NCBI GenBank assembly: GCA_905209765.1
Contig: CAJLUE010000017.1
Coordinates: forward strand, 1 to 29,134
Direction of reading: 5' to 3'
Length of the DNA stretch: 29,134 nucleotides
Origin: an uncultured Collinsella sp.
GTDB lineage: Bacteria > Actinomycetota > Coriobacteriia > Coriobacteriales > Coriobacteriaceae
Below the pieces are notes generated by a model. That model had not been told where the DNA came from. It searched no databases and was given only the letters and a program-made list of their open reading frames with translations. How positions within the stretch are numbered: position 1 is the first letter of the stretch; each line of letters starts with the position of its first letter. A program made the position numbers and the translations under genes. Positions 23,056 to 29,134 of the stretch are shown here, piece after piece.

Positions 23056-25059
23056 TCACCTATGGCCGAAAAACTCGGCGTCTGCTGCTCGCCAGGGGCG
23101 GAAGGTGGCAGGATCGACCTTTACGTGCGCTGCGGCGGGGACGTCGTACCACTTGACCGTGTAACCGGCGCCGTGAGAGCAAAAGACCGAGTCGGGCGTG
23201 TTGGACAGATCGGCCTCGGGCTCGTAGGCGGCCGCCTCGATGACGCGCTCGGCATCATGACAAGGCGCGTAGCCGGCGAACTCCAGGTACAGATGACCGC
23301 GACCGCTCGTGTAGGCAGCCACCTCCAGTGCGTAATCCTGCACCTCTGATGCCGGCACGCGACCCACAAGCTTCGCCCGGTCCCCCGCCATCGTCGGCGG
23401 CTCGTACTCGGCACCCATGCGCGTGGCATCCGAGAGCGCCCGACCCACGCACTCCCCCGGCACCTCGAGCTCAAAGCGATACCACGGCTCCAGCAACACG
23501 GCCGCGCCGGCCTCACGCGCCTGCATCAAACCCTGGCGAATCGCGCGGTACGTGGCCTGGCGAAAGTCGCCGCCCTCGGTGTGCTTGGCATGCGCGCGGC
23601 CACCCGTGAGCGTAATGCGAATATCGGTGATGGGCGAGCCGGTCAGCACGCCCAGGTGATCGCGCTCCATGGCGTTGGTGAGCGCCAGACGTTGCCAGTT
23701 AAGATCGAGCTCATCGGTCGAGGTCACGGTGCCAAACTGCACGCCCGAACCCGCTGGCAACGGCTCCAAACGCAGATGCACCTCGGCATAGTGGCGCAGC
23801 GGCTCAAAGTGGCCCACGCCCTCGACCGGCTGCGAAATAGTCTCCTTATAGAGAATGCCGCCAGACTCAAACGCAACCGAAAGGCCAAAGCGATCGACCA
23901 ACACCCGCTGCACGACCTCGAGTTGCACGGCGCCCATCAACTGCAGGTGAATCTGCTCCAGATGCGTATTCCAGCTTACGCCGAGCATGGGATCTTCGTC
24001 CGCTAACTCAGTCAATGCTTTGAACACCGTATGGACATCATGTTCGCCCGGAAGCACCGTATAGGTGAGAACCGGCGCAATGACAGGCGCATCGCCCGCG
24101 GGCTCCGCACCCAGGGCGTCCCCTGGGCGAACGCGCGCAAGACCCGTCACGGCACAAATACCGCCAGCGGCAACTTCTTGGGCAAGCTCATACTTCTCGC
24201 CGTTATAGATGCGTACCTGATCGACCTTCCGCTCCCATGCCTCGGCACCGGAGCGTCCGTTAATCATCTGCTTGGCATGCAACGTGCCGCCGGTCACTTT
24301 AACCCATGCCAAGCGCTCGCCGCGATCCCCGCGGCTGACACGATAGACGCGCGCGGCAAACTCCGGGAGCCACGCCTGTTCACGCATCAGCGCGCATATA
24401 CCATCCAGCAGCTCGTCCACACCTCGGTCCTTGAGCGCCGAGCCAGCAAAGCAGGGAAAGAGCTTGCGCTCGGCAACCATGCGCGACAGCGTTGCGACAG
24501 AAAGCTCACCCGCATCGAGAAACTCCTCGAGCGCCGCCTCGTCCAACGCAGCAGCGTCCTCCCGAACGGCGCCGCCCGCCAGCAGTTCGCTGGCGTCTAG
24601 GCAGCCTTCGGAAAGACGCTGCCCGAGCTGTGCCAGCAAAACATCGCGGCCGGGATTCTCCAAATCGATTTTGTTGATAAAGATGAACGTCGGGATGTCA
24701 TAGCGCGCAAGCAGGCGCCACAGGGTTTCGGTATGCCCCTGCACGCCATCGTTGGCACCCACAACCAAAATCGCGTAGTCCAGGGCGCGCAACGTGCGCT
24801 CAGCCTCGGCCGAAAAATCGACGTGGCCGGGCGCATCCACGAGCATGACGTGGGTATCACCGTGGTCGAGCACGGCCTGCGACGAGAAAATCGTAATGCC
24901 ACGCTCGCGCTCGATCTCGTTCGTGTCCAGATGCGAATCGCCATCGTCCACGCGGCCGCGCTTGCGAATGCGACCCGCGTTGAACAGCATGGCCTCGGCC
25001 AACGTGGTCTTGCCGGCATCGACATGCGCCAAGATTCCAACGACCGCTTGCTTCGACAT
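23056..25059 (-). CDS. TetM/EF-G-like ribosome-associated GTPase
   Basis: The 667-residue product has all translational GTPase motifs: AHVDAGKT (11-18), RERGIT (51-56), DAPGH (75-79) and NKID (129-132), followed by EF-G-like domains II to V. Length and domain order match the TetM/TetO/TetW ribosomal protection group rather than EF-G (about 700). The C-terminus ends with PDSVFCSHGAGYTVKW and a tail unlike the usual TetM ending, so this is probably a chromosomal TetM-like translation factor of unknown role rather than a proven resistance gene. ATG 25059 follows AGAGGAGAG. It stands downstream of a structured 240-bp gap. Confidence 0.85.
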   Translation of the reverse strand: MSKQAVVGILAHVDAGKTTLAEAMLFNAGRIRKRGRVDDGDSHLDTNEIERERGITIFSSQAVLDHGDTHVMLVDAPGHVDFSAEAERTLRALDYAILVVGANDGVQGHTETLWRLLARYDIPTFIFINKIDLENPGRDVLLAQLGQRLSEGCLDASELLAGGAVREDAAALDEAALEEFLDAGELSVATLSRMVAERKLFPCFAGSALKDRGVDELLDGICALMREQAWLPEFAARVYRVSRGDRGERLAWVKVTGGTLHAKQMINGRSGAEAWERKVDQVRIYNGEKYELAQEVAAGGICAVTGLARVRPGDALGAEPAGDAPVIAPVLTYTVLPGEHDVHTVFKALTELADEDPMLGVSWNTHLEQIHLQLMGAVQLEVVQRVLVDRFGLSVAFESGGILYKETISQPVEGVGHFEPLRHYAEVHLRLEPLPAGSGVQFGTVTSTDELDLNWQRLALTNAMERDHLGVLTGSPITDIRITLTGGRAHAKHTEGGDFRQATYRAIRQGLMQAREAGAAVLLEPWYRFELEVPGECVGRALSDATRMGAEYEPPTMAGDRAKLVGRVPASEVQDYALEVAAYTSGRGHLYLEFAGYAPCHDAERVIEAAAYEPEADLSNTPDSVFCSHGAGYTVKWYDVPAAAHVKVDPATFRPWRAADAEFFGHR

Positions 25060-25304
25060 GGCTCTCCTCTTATTACAAGCCCATCGCACGCGGCAACGGG
25101 CGTTCACGCTCCACACTGGATGATACAATTTACGGGCCGGCGGGCGAAACGGGCCCTATCCCCCGACCGAGCTCATCGCCCCGCGTTGCCGCGCGGCGAT
25201 TTTCGTAGGTTCGCGCCTTGCGAAAGCCGGCACCTCCCCATTTTGTCTGCCCGGGCTCATCTGGGGCGATAACAACGCGAGCCCCACAACAACGCGTTTT
25301 ACCA
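25060..25304. other. GC-rich structured gap, possible small RNA or leader
   Basis: No convincing protein gene lies here. On the plus strand an extended -10, TGATACAAT (25121-25129), precedes a very GC-rich region. ATCGCCCCGCG (25175-25185) can pair with CGCGCGGCGAT (25190-25200, one mismatch), or its first eight bases with GGGGCGAT (25263-25270), so the two are mutually exclusive. A 50-codon frame from 25120 has no ribosome binding site. On the minus strand the same region would be the leader of the TetM-like gene. Confidence 0.3.
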
Positions 25305-25330
25305 AAAATGGCCCCACTCGGGGCCATTTT
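25305..25330 (-). terminator. Bidirectional-looking intrinsic terminator after the GNAT gene
   Basis: AAAATGGCCCC (25305-25315) pairs perfectly with GGGGCCATTTT (25320-25330) across the loop ACTC. On the minus strand it ends in TTTTT, 35 bp after the GNAT stop. On the plus strand it is followed by CATTTCG, so it could also stop transcripts from the other side. Confidence 0.88.
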
Positions 25331-25364
25331 CATTTCGGTGAAACGCTGGTATGTGACTCGGCCT

Positions 25365-25853
25365 TTATGCCTCGCGCAGCCAATCAAACGCGACGCGCGG
25401 CGTACCGTCCGACACATATACGATACCGGCGCGCTTAAACCCGGCCTTGGCGATGGCGCCCTGCATAGGCAGGTTATCTTGGTGCGTGTCGATACGCAGA
25501 TGGTCGATACGTTCCTTGGCAAAGGCAAACATCGCAGCCGCGATACCGCGCACGTTGCCGTCGGACGCCACACGGTGCAGCACGGCGTACGGAGTGTCGC
25601 TACGCCATTGACCATCCTCAATTACGTCATAGCACTCGTCCGGACCCGGTAAAAAGGCAAACGTCGCAACCACGCGACCGGCGACTTCACACACGTAACT
25701 ACCACCAGCGGCAATATCGGCAGCCAGTTGCTCGGCCGAAGGCGTGCCCTCGGGCCACTGCGTGGCGTTGCCATGCGTGCGCATAAAGGCGCGGGCCGCG
25801 TCATAGATGGCCATGACGGCGGGAATGTCGGTATCGAGGGTTTTTCTGATCAT
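25365..25853 (-). CDS. GNAT-family N-acetyltransferase
   Basis: The 162-residue product begins MIRKTLDTDIPAVMAIYDAA and contains the GNAT fold segments: YVCEVAGRVVATFAF for the central strands, AVLHRVASDGNVRGIAAAMFAFA in place of the acetyl-CoA loop (motif A, R-G-x-A form) and LRIDTHQDNLPMQGAIAKAGF, the usual motif B. It should transfer an acetyl group from acetyl-CoA to an amine substrate that cannot be predicted. The start is taken at ATG 25853; an adjacent GTG at 25856 is an alternative, and the ribosome binding site is weak. It is transcribed divergently from the zinc-ribbon gene, with a dyad between them. Confidence 0.88.
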   Translation of the reverse strand: MIRKTLDTDIPAVMAIYDAARAFMRTHGNATQWPEGTPSAEQLAADIAAGGSYVCEVAGRVVATFAFLPGPDECYDVIEDGQWRSDTPYAVLHRVASDGNVRGIAAAMFAFAKERIDHLRIDTHQDNLPMQGAIAKAGFKRAGIVYVSDGTPRVAFDWLREA

Positions 25854-25875
25854 CACGCGGCGGCCTCACGTTTAT

Positions 25876-25905
25876 TGGTATCACTTTGATTGAGCAATGA
25901 TACCA
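25876..25905. promoter_or_regulatory. Inverted repeat between divergent genes
   Basis: TGGTATCA (25876-25883) and TGATACCA (25898-25905) are perfect 8-bp arms separated by 14 bp, 22 bp centre to centre. It lies 23 bp from the GNAT start and 26 bp from the zinc-ribbon start, a position suited to an operator for either or both. Confidence 0.4.
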
Positions 25906-25930
25906 GCGTTTGAAGAGGGGCGCGAAGCAG

Positions 25931-26227
25931 ATGGGAAGCAAAAAGCGAGCCGCCTGGTCAAAGGCCAAAAGCGAGTTTTTGGGCGCTGCTACCGGCGGCG
26001 ATATGAGCGACCTGTTTGCGCGCGAGGACGAGCGCCGCGACGCCCTGGACGCCGAGCGCGATGAAGCCTGGCGCTACAAGTCGTGCGAACGCAAAAACCG
26101 TTACGACACGCGCGCCGAGGCCGAGGCCGTTATGGCCGACTGCGAAAACCGCGGGCGGCGTGGTTTGGCCTGCTACAAATGCGAATACTGCGGTGGATGG
26201 CACCTGACGTCGCACCCTTGGAAATAG
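25931..26227 (+). CDS. Small basic protein with C-terminal zinc ribbon
   Basis: The 98-residue product has a highly charged N-terminal half (MGSKKRAAW, then an acidic-basic helix DEWRYK-like segment) and a C-terminal CYKCEYCGGWHLTSH, with Cys81, Cys84, Cys87, His91 and His95, plus Cys52 and Cys71, as possible zinc ligands. The CxxC-GGWHLTS form is common in small hypothetical and phage-type zinc-binding proteins; DNA or RNA binding is plausible. ATG 25931 is preceded by GAGGGG at ten bases, a rather wide gap; a TTG start at 25910 is possible. No function can be assigned. Confidence 0.75.
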   Translation: MGSKKRAAWSKAKSEFLGAATGGDMSDLFAREDERRDALDAERDEAWRYKSCERKNRYDTRAEAEAVMADCENRGRRGLACYKCEYCGGWHLTSHPWK

Positions 26228-26275
26228 GCACTGCATCGGCACAGCATTGACGGAGCGCCAGCCATCGCACGCAAG

Positions 26276-26980
26276 CTACGGGCGCGGCGGCACCAAAACA
26301 TCGTAACGAACGGCCTTGCCCGCAAGCTGATAGCTCGGCTTAACGCCGGCAAGCAGCGGCCCCTTCACCGGCCGCTTGATAACGACCTTGCGCGGGTGCA
26401 CCGCGAGCGCAGCTTCGACCAGTGTTTCCTCATCGGCACACGGCTGCTCCAAATGGTGCAAGAGTTGAAACTTCTTTTTCACCGCCGCGCTCTTGGTGCG
26501 CTCGGGAAACATGGGGTCCAGATACACCACGTCGGGAGCTGCAAGCTCGTCCCGCTCGATCAGCCCAGCTGTATGGCGAAGGCCGGCAATGCTGTCCTCG
26601 CCCGAATGAAGGCGCATGCGAGCCACGGCAACCGCAAGCGCCGGATCATCCGCCGCGCGCTCCAAAGCATCCTGAAGGAGCGCCGCGATCACGCAGTCCT
26701 GCTCATACAGATCGACGGTAAAGCCCGCGGCAGCCAGCAGCAGCGAATCCTCGCCAAAGCCTGCCGTGGCATCGATTGCCCACGGGCACTCGACGCCTTT
26801 TGCGCGCGCAGCCTTTACCAACAACTCTTGCTGCAGACGGCCCTGCTTGAGCCGCGGCAGCATGCGGGTAAAATCGGCACGCAGCTCCATCGAGCCGTCG
26901 GTGAGCGTGAGCCCCTCGGACGTCCCGGTCAGCTCAAGCCCCGCGGCCCGAGCAACAGAAAAGGGATCGACGACGCCCAT
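26276..26980 (-). CDS. rsmJ: 16S rRNA (guanine(1516)-N2)-methyltransferase
   Basis: RsmJ methylates G1516 of 16S rRNA in the small subunit. The 234-residue protein has SAM motif I as DATAGFGEDSLLLAAAGF (70-87) and the family hallmark VYLDPMFPERTKSAAVKKKF (152-171). The C-terminal VIKRPVKGPLL also fits. ATG 26980 follows AAGGAG. It is a single gene; the small membrane protein gene upstream runs in the same direction about 60 bp away. The family is best known in proteobacteria, so its exact target here follows from similarity only. Confidence 0.88.
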   Translation of the reverse strand: MGVVDPFSVARAAGLELTGTSEGLTLTDGSMELRADFTRMLPRLKQGRLQQELLVKAARAKGVECPWAIDATAGFGEDSLLLAAAGFTVDLYEQDCVIAALLQDALERAADDPALAVAVARMRLHSGEDSIAGLRHTAGLIERDELAAPDVVYLDPMFPERTKSAAVKKKFQLLHHLEQPCADEETLVEAALAVHPRKVVIKRPVKGPLLAGVKPSYQLAGKAVRYDVLVPPRP

Positions 26981-27043
26981 GGGTACTCCTTAGCAAGCAA
27001 AACGAATACGTGAGCGCCGTTTATGTCGGCACCCAACCGTCCG

Positions 27044-27187
27044 CTATTGTCCCACATGCGACATGGCCCACAGCATCCCAATGCAAAGCACCGCCATCAA
27101 TCCCGTGCACACGGCAGCGATCACAGAATCACCCATGCGCCTTCCCAACGACCGCGGCTCATGCACTTGCCCTGCTCCGTACATCAT
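27044..27187 (-). CDS. Small single-span membrane protein
   Basis: A frame of 47 codons (ATG 27187 or ATG 27184, stop at 27044) has a strong GAAGGAGGAG ribosome binding site. It begins MMYGAGQVHEPRSLGRRMGD, then has a hydrophobic stretch SVIAAVCTGLMAVLCIGMLW and a short tail, AMSHVGQ. The basic N-terminal side suggests N-inside orientation. I do not recognise the family. It is transcribed toward rsmJ, 63 bp upstream of it, and could be co-transcribed. Confidence 0.65.
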   Translation of the reverse strand: MMYGAGQVHEPRSLGRRMGDSVIAAVCTGLMAVLCIGMLWAMSHVGQ

Positions 27188-27419
27188 GGCTCCTCCTTCG
27201 GTCCAGCTCTTACCATGGACCCATCATCGCAGCGCCGCGCATACGCTGCCATCGATTTGACTTACGCCCAGCTTTCCTTTTTGAAAGGTTGGGTTTGGCT
27301 GCGCGGGCTCAATGCGCTTTCAAACGCATGCATCGCCGCGTTGAACTACAATGTGCTTCACCATATGTGCAGTACATTGGGTGCGCCAAGTTGGCGTACT
27401 CGTATCGAAAGGACCAGCC
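27188..27419. other. Divergent intergenic region without a supported gene
   Basis: The region separates the small membrane protein (minus) from the four-helix membrane protein (plus). TACAAT at 27347-27352 is a possible -10 for the plus gene. CCCAGCTTTC and GAAAGGTTGGG (27267-27293) form an imperfect hairpin around CTTTTT. An open frame from ATG 27214 runs into the next gene in another frame and has no ribosome binding site. Confidence 0.35.
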
Positions 27420-27821
27420 ATGAGCTTCACTCGCAAGACTCTCAAAATCCTTGCTCTCATCTACTTTGTTTTGGGCATCGCCAGCCTCGTCACCGCCGGC
27501 GTCGGTATCGCCACGGGCGGTCTCGATTCCACGTACGGTTCGTACGCCACGCTCGCAGCGGTCGTGCTTGTCGCCAAGGGTCTCGTCGACCTTGCCGCAG
27601 GCGTCGCCGGTATCAAGGGCGCCAACAAGCCTTCGCAGGTGGACGGCGCGTTTAAGCTCGGTATTGTTGCCGCGGTCGCCACGCTTGCCCAAGCGGTGCT
27701 CACGCTTCCCGCGTTTGGCGGCGACGCCATCAACTTTGGCGCCTTTGTCATCGTGGTGTACGACCTGTTCTTTGTTCAGCAGGCACACGCCGTTAAGGCC
27801 GAGAACAAGGACCGCCTATAA
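27420..27821 (+). CDS. Four-helix integral membrane protein of unknown function
   Basis: The 133-residue product starts MSFTRKTLKILALIYFVLG and has about four hydrophobic segments (ILALIYFVLGIASLV, YATLAAVVLVAKGLVDLAAG, LGIVAAVATLAQAVLTLPAF, INFGAFVIVVYDLFFVQQA) with short loops and a basic C-terminal tail ending KAENKDRL. No catalytic motif is seen. ATG 27420 is chosen because AAAGGA lies seven bases before it; the longer frame from 27351 has no such signal. It stands alone and ends before a good terminator. Similar short proteins in Gram-positives are unannotated membrane proteins. Confidence 0.78.
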   Translation: MSFTRKTLKILALIYFVLGIASLVTAGVGIATGGLDSTYGSYATLAAVVLVAKGLVDLAAGVAGIKGANKPSQVDGAFKLGIVAAVATLAQAVLTLPAFGGDAINFGAFVIVVYDLFFVQQAHAVKAENKDRL

Positions 27822-27859
27822 GCGCTCGCTTCTCATAACCTCTGCAGCCAAGCAACTAA

Positions 27860-27900
27860 AAAGGGCCGATCGCGCATCTCCGCGGTCGGCCCTTTACGTT
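27860..27900 (+). terminator. Intrinsic terminator after the membrane protein gene
   Basis: AAAGGGCCGA (27860-27869) and CGCG pair with CGCG and TCGGCCCTTT (27886-27895), with a single mismatched pair between the blocks, followed by ACGTTT. It lies about 40 bp after the stop. Confidence 0.8.
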
Positions 27901-27911
27901 TGCCCAGATAA

Positions 27912-27946
27912 AACCTACCAAAAAACCTGTCCCTTTTTGGCAGGTT
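27912..27946 (+). repeat. CTGTCCC-tip hairpin at the 3' end of rlmA
   Basis: AACCTACCAAAAA (27912-27924) pairs with TTTTTGGCAGGTT (27934-27946) with one G-T type mismatch around ACCTGTCCC. It abuts the rlmA stop codon, so it may serve as its terminator on the minus strand. It shares the preceding CCCAGATAAA with the inverse of 7099-7108. Confidence 0.8.
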
Positions 27947-27947
27947 G

Positions 27948-28763
27948 TTAGCCGTGGCGGTACTCGGCGATGATGAAGTCGATATCGGTTTGGAGCGTGT
28001 CCAGGTTTGCCAGGCGCTCTTTGTCGGCGGGGCGCGTGCGGTAGTAGTACGGCGTCATCTGAAACACCGCCTCGATGTCGGCCTGCGTCTGAAGCGTAAT
28101 ATTCGCAGATACCCGCTGCGTTCCGACTAACTCGAGCTCGGTGGTCTGCGGCAGCTTCTCATCGTTAAGGTACGGCGTGTCGTAGAGCACTTCCTTGAGC
28201 CCAAACAGATGACGAGCGCCCGGCACCACGGTGTAGAGCGAGCCCTCTGGCGCCAGCACGCGGGCAAACTCACGCTCGTTAAAGGGAGCAAAGAGCTCGG
28301 TCACCATATCGAAGGCGCAATCGGCCACGGGGATGTCCTTCATGTTGGCCACGAAGTAGGTCGCATCGCCGCGCTTGGCGGCCAGGCGCACCATTTCTTT
28401 GCCCAAATCAAACCCGTAAGCGTCCACGCCTTGCACCGCGCCCATGGCGCTGGTGTAGTAGCCCTCGCCACAGCAAATATCGAGCAGCGTCATGGGACAG
28501 TTCGTAGACGCGGCACGTCCAGACACCCGCTCGCGCACCAGCTCAACCATCGCATCGCGCAACGGCGCATAGTAGCCGCGGTTCAGAAAGTCACGTCGGC
28601 TGCGCGCCTGCGACTTGGGATCGCCCATGGAATCGCCGCTCTTGGACGAGCGTAGGAGGTACAGATAGCCCTCGCGCGCGCGGTCAAACCGGTGTCCGCC
28701 CGCGCATGCAGCACCGCGCTCATTGTCCGCCAACGGCTCATGGCAAACGGGACACAACAACAT
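27948..28763 (-). CDS. rlmA: 23S rRNA (guanine-N1)-methyltransferase, RlmA family
   Basis: The 271-residue protein has the N-terminal zinc finger of the RlmA/TlrB family (Cys4, Cys7, Cys20, His24 in CPVC and CAGGHRFD), then DRAREGYLYLL and GDSMGDPKSQARSRRDFL, both strongly conserved in the family, and a SAM-binding LLDICCGEGYYTS (93-105). RlmA-type enzymes methylate N1 of a guanine in helix 35 of 23S rRNA (G745 or G748), near the macrolide exit tunnel. ATG 28763 follows TAAGGAG. It is a single gene, divergent from the MATE gene, with a 58-bp palindrome between them. Whether the target is G745 or G748 cannot be told here. Confidence 0.92.
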   Translation of the reverse strand: MLLCPVCHEPLADNERGAACAGGHRFDRAREGYLYLLRSSKSGDSMGDPKSQARSRRDFLNRGYYAPLRDAMVELVRERVSGRAASTNCPMTLLDICCGEGYYTSAMGAVQGVDAYGFDLGKEMVRLAAKRGDATYFVANMKDIPVADCAFDMVTELFAPFNEREFARVLAPEGSLYTVVPGARHLFGLKEVLYDTPYLNDEKLPQTTELELVGTQRVSANITLQTQADIEAVFQMTPYYYRTRPADKERLANLDTLQTDIDFIIAEYRHG

Positions 28764-28819
28764 GGCAACTCCTTAGCGCGAACAACACAACGCCCACCAT
28801 TGTCGCACGCCTTCCCCAC

Positions 28820-28877
28820 CTAGTCATTGGGGACGTTCTTAAACGACTAGTCGTTTAAGAACGTCCCCAATGACTAG
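28820..28877. repeat. Perfect 58-bp palindrome
   Basis: The 29 bases from 28820 (CTAGTCATTGGGGACGTTCT...) are the exact reverse complement of the 29 bases ending at 28877, centred between 28848 and 28849 with no loop. Each arm contains GGGGAC or GTCCCC. It lies between the divergent rlmA and MATE genes. Confidence 0.9.
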
Positions 28878-28941
28878 TCGATTAGGAGTATCATCGTCTG
28901 CGCAAATAGGCACGAAAGAGCATATTAGAGATTGAGAGCGT

Positions 28942-29134
28942 ATGGCTGATACCGCATCTAAGCACATTGACATGACCACCGGCTCGCTGTGGCGCAATAT
29001 TCCCCTGTTCGCCTTCCCCGTGGCCGCCACGAGCATCTTGGAGCAGCTGTCGAACCTCATCGCCACGGTCATCATCGGTAACTTCTCGGGCGACCAGGGA
29101 ACCCTCGCCATGGCGGCGGTCGGCTCCAATGTTC
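28942..29134 (+). CDS. MATE-family efflux transporter, N-terminal part (runs off window)
   Basis: The 64 codons present start MADTASKHIDMTTGSLWRN and continue IPLFAFPVAATSILEQL and TVIIGNFSGDQGTLAMAAVG, the beginning of a MatE domain: a short cytoplasmic N-terminus, transmembrane helix 1 and part of helix 2 with the typical ...GxxxGxxALAAVG-like segment. MATE proteins export drugs or metabolites using Na+ or H+ gradients. The ribosome binding site is modest (GAGAG, three bases before the ATG). The 3' end is outside the window. Confidence 0.85.
   Translation, partial: MADTASKHIDMTTGSLWRNIPLFAFPVAATSILEQLSNLIATVIIGNFSGDQGTLAMAAVGSNV

Overview
The window is GC-rich chromosomal DNA, most likely from a gut actinobacterium of the class Coriobacteriia, probably Collinsella. 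This is inferred from gene content, the LAXTG-type sorting signals, strong AAGGAGG ribosome binding sites and the style of the intergenic repeats; no 16S or other marker gene is present. Most genes are ordinary chromosomal ones. No integrase, transposase, CRISPR array, rRNA or tRNA was seen.

Layout. 1-2913: the C-terminal part of one and a complete copy of a second beta-helix surface protein, in tandem, each closed by a cell-wall sorting signal, with terminators after each. 3025-3690: an alpha/beta-hydrolase esterase. 3922-7026 (minus strand): a tightly packed set of a HAD phosphatase, a LysR regulator and a MetE-like methyltransferase. 7188-9224: a TPP riboswitch with its terminator controlling thiM, a small thiamine-binding protein and thiE, a thiazole salvage operon. 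9270-9438: three tandem hairpin units about 61 bp apart. 9461-10330: a patatin-like phospholipase. 10654-15028: two paralogous c-di-GMP proteins, GGDEF-PAS-GGDEF-GGDEF-EAL and GGDEF-PAS-GGDEF. 15103-18001: a flavodoxin-like oxidoreductase, an ArsC/Spx-like protein lacking its cysteine, a CobW-type GTPase and a TrmL tRNA methyltransferase.

18197-22962: two related P-loop ATPases with C-terminal winged-helix regions flank a UvrA2-type ABC ATPase; one of them lies immediately upstream of uvrA2 on the same strand. 23056-25059: a TetM-like translational GTPase. 25365-28763: a GNAT acetyltransferase, a zinc-ribbon protein, RsmJ, a 46-47 residue membrane protein, a four-helix membrane protein and RlmA. 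The window ends inside a MATE efflux gene.

The most unusual signal lies between the genes. At least seven short inverted repeats of 33-43 nt share an off-centre tip reading (C)TGTCCC or a close variant, but their arms differ from copy to copy while remaining self-complementary (7064, 7131, 17340, 18005, 18074, 19302, 27912). Two of them flank one ATPase gene in opposite orientation and differ at paired positions by compensatory changes. A perfect 58-bp palindrome carrying GGGGAC/GTCCCC in its arms lies before the MATE gene.
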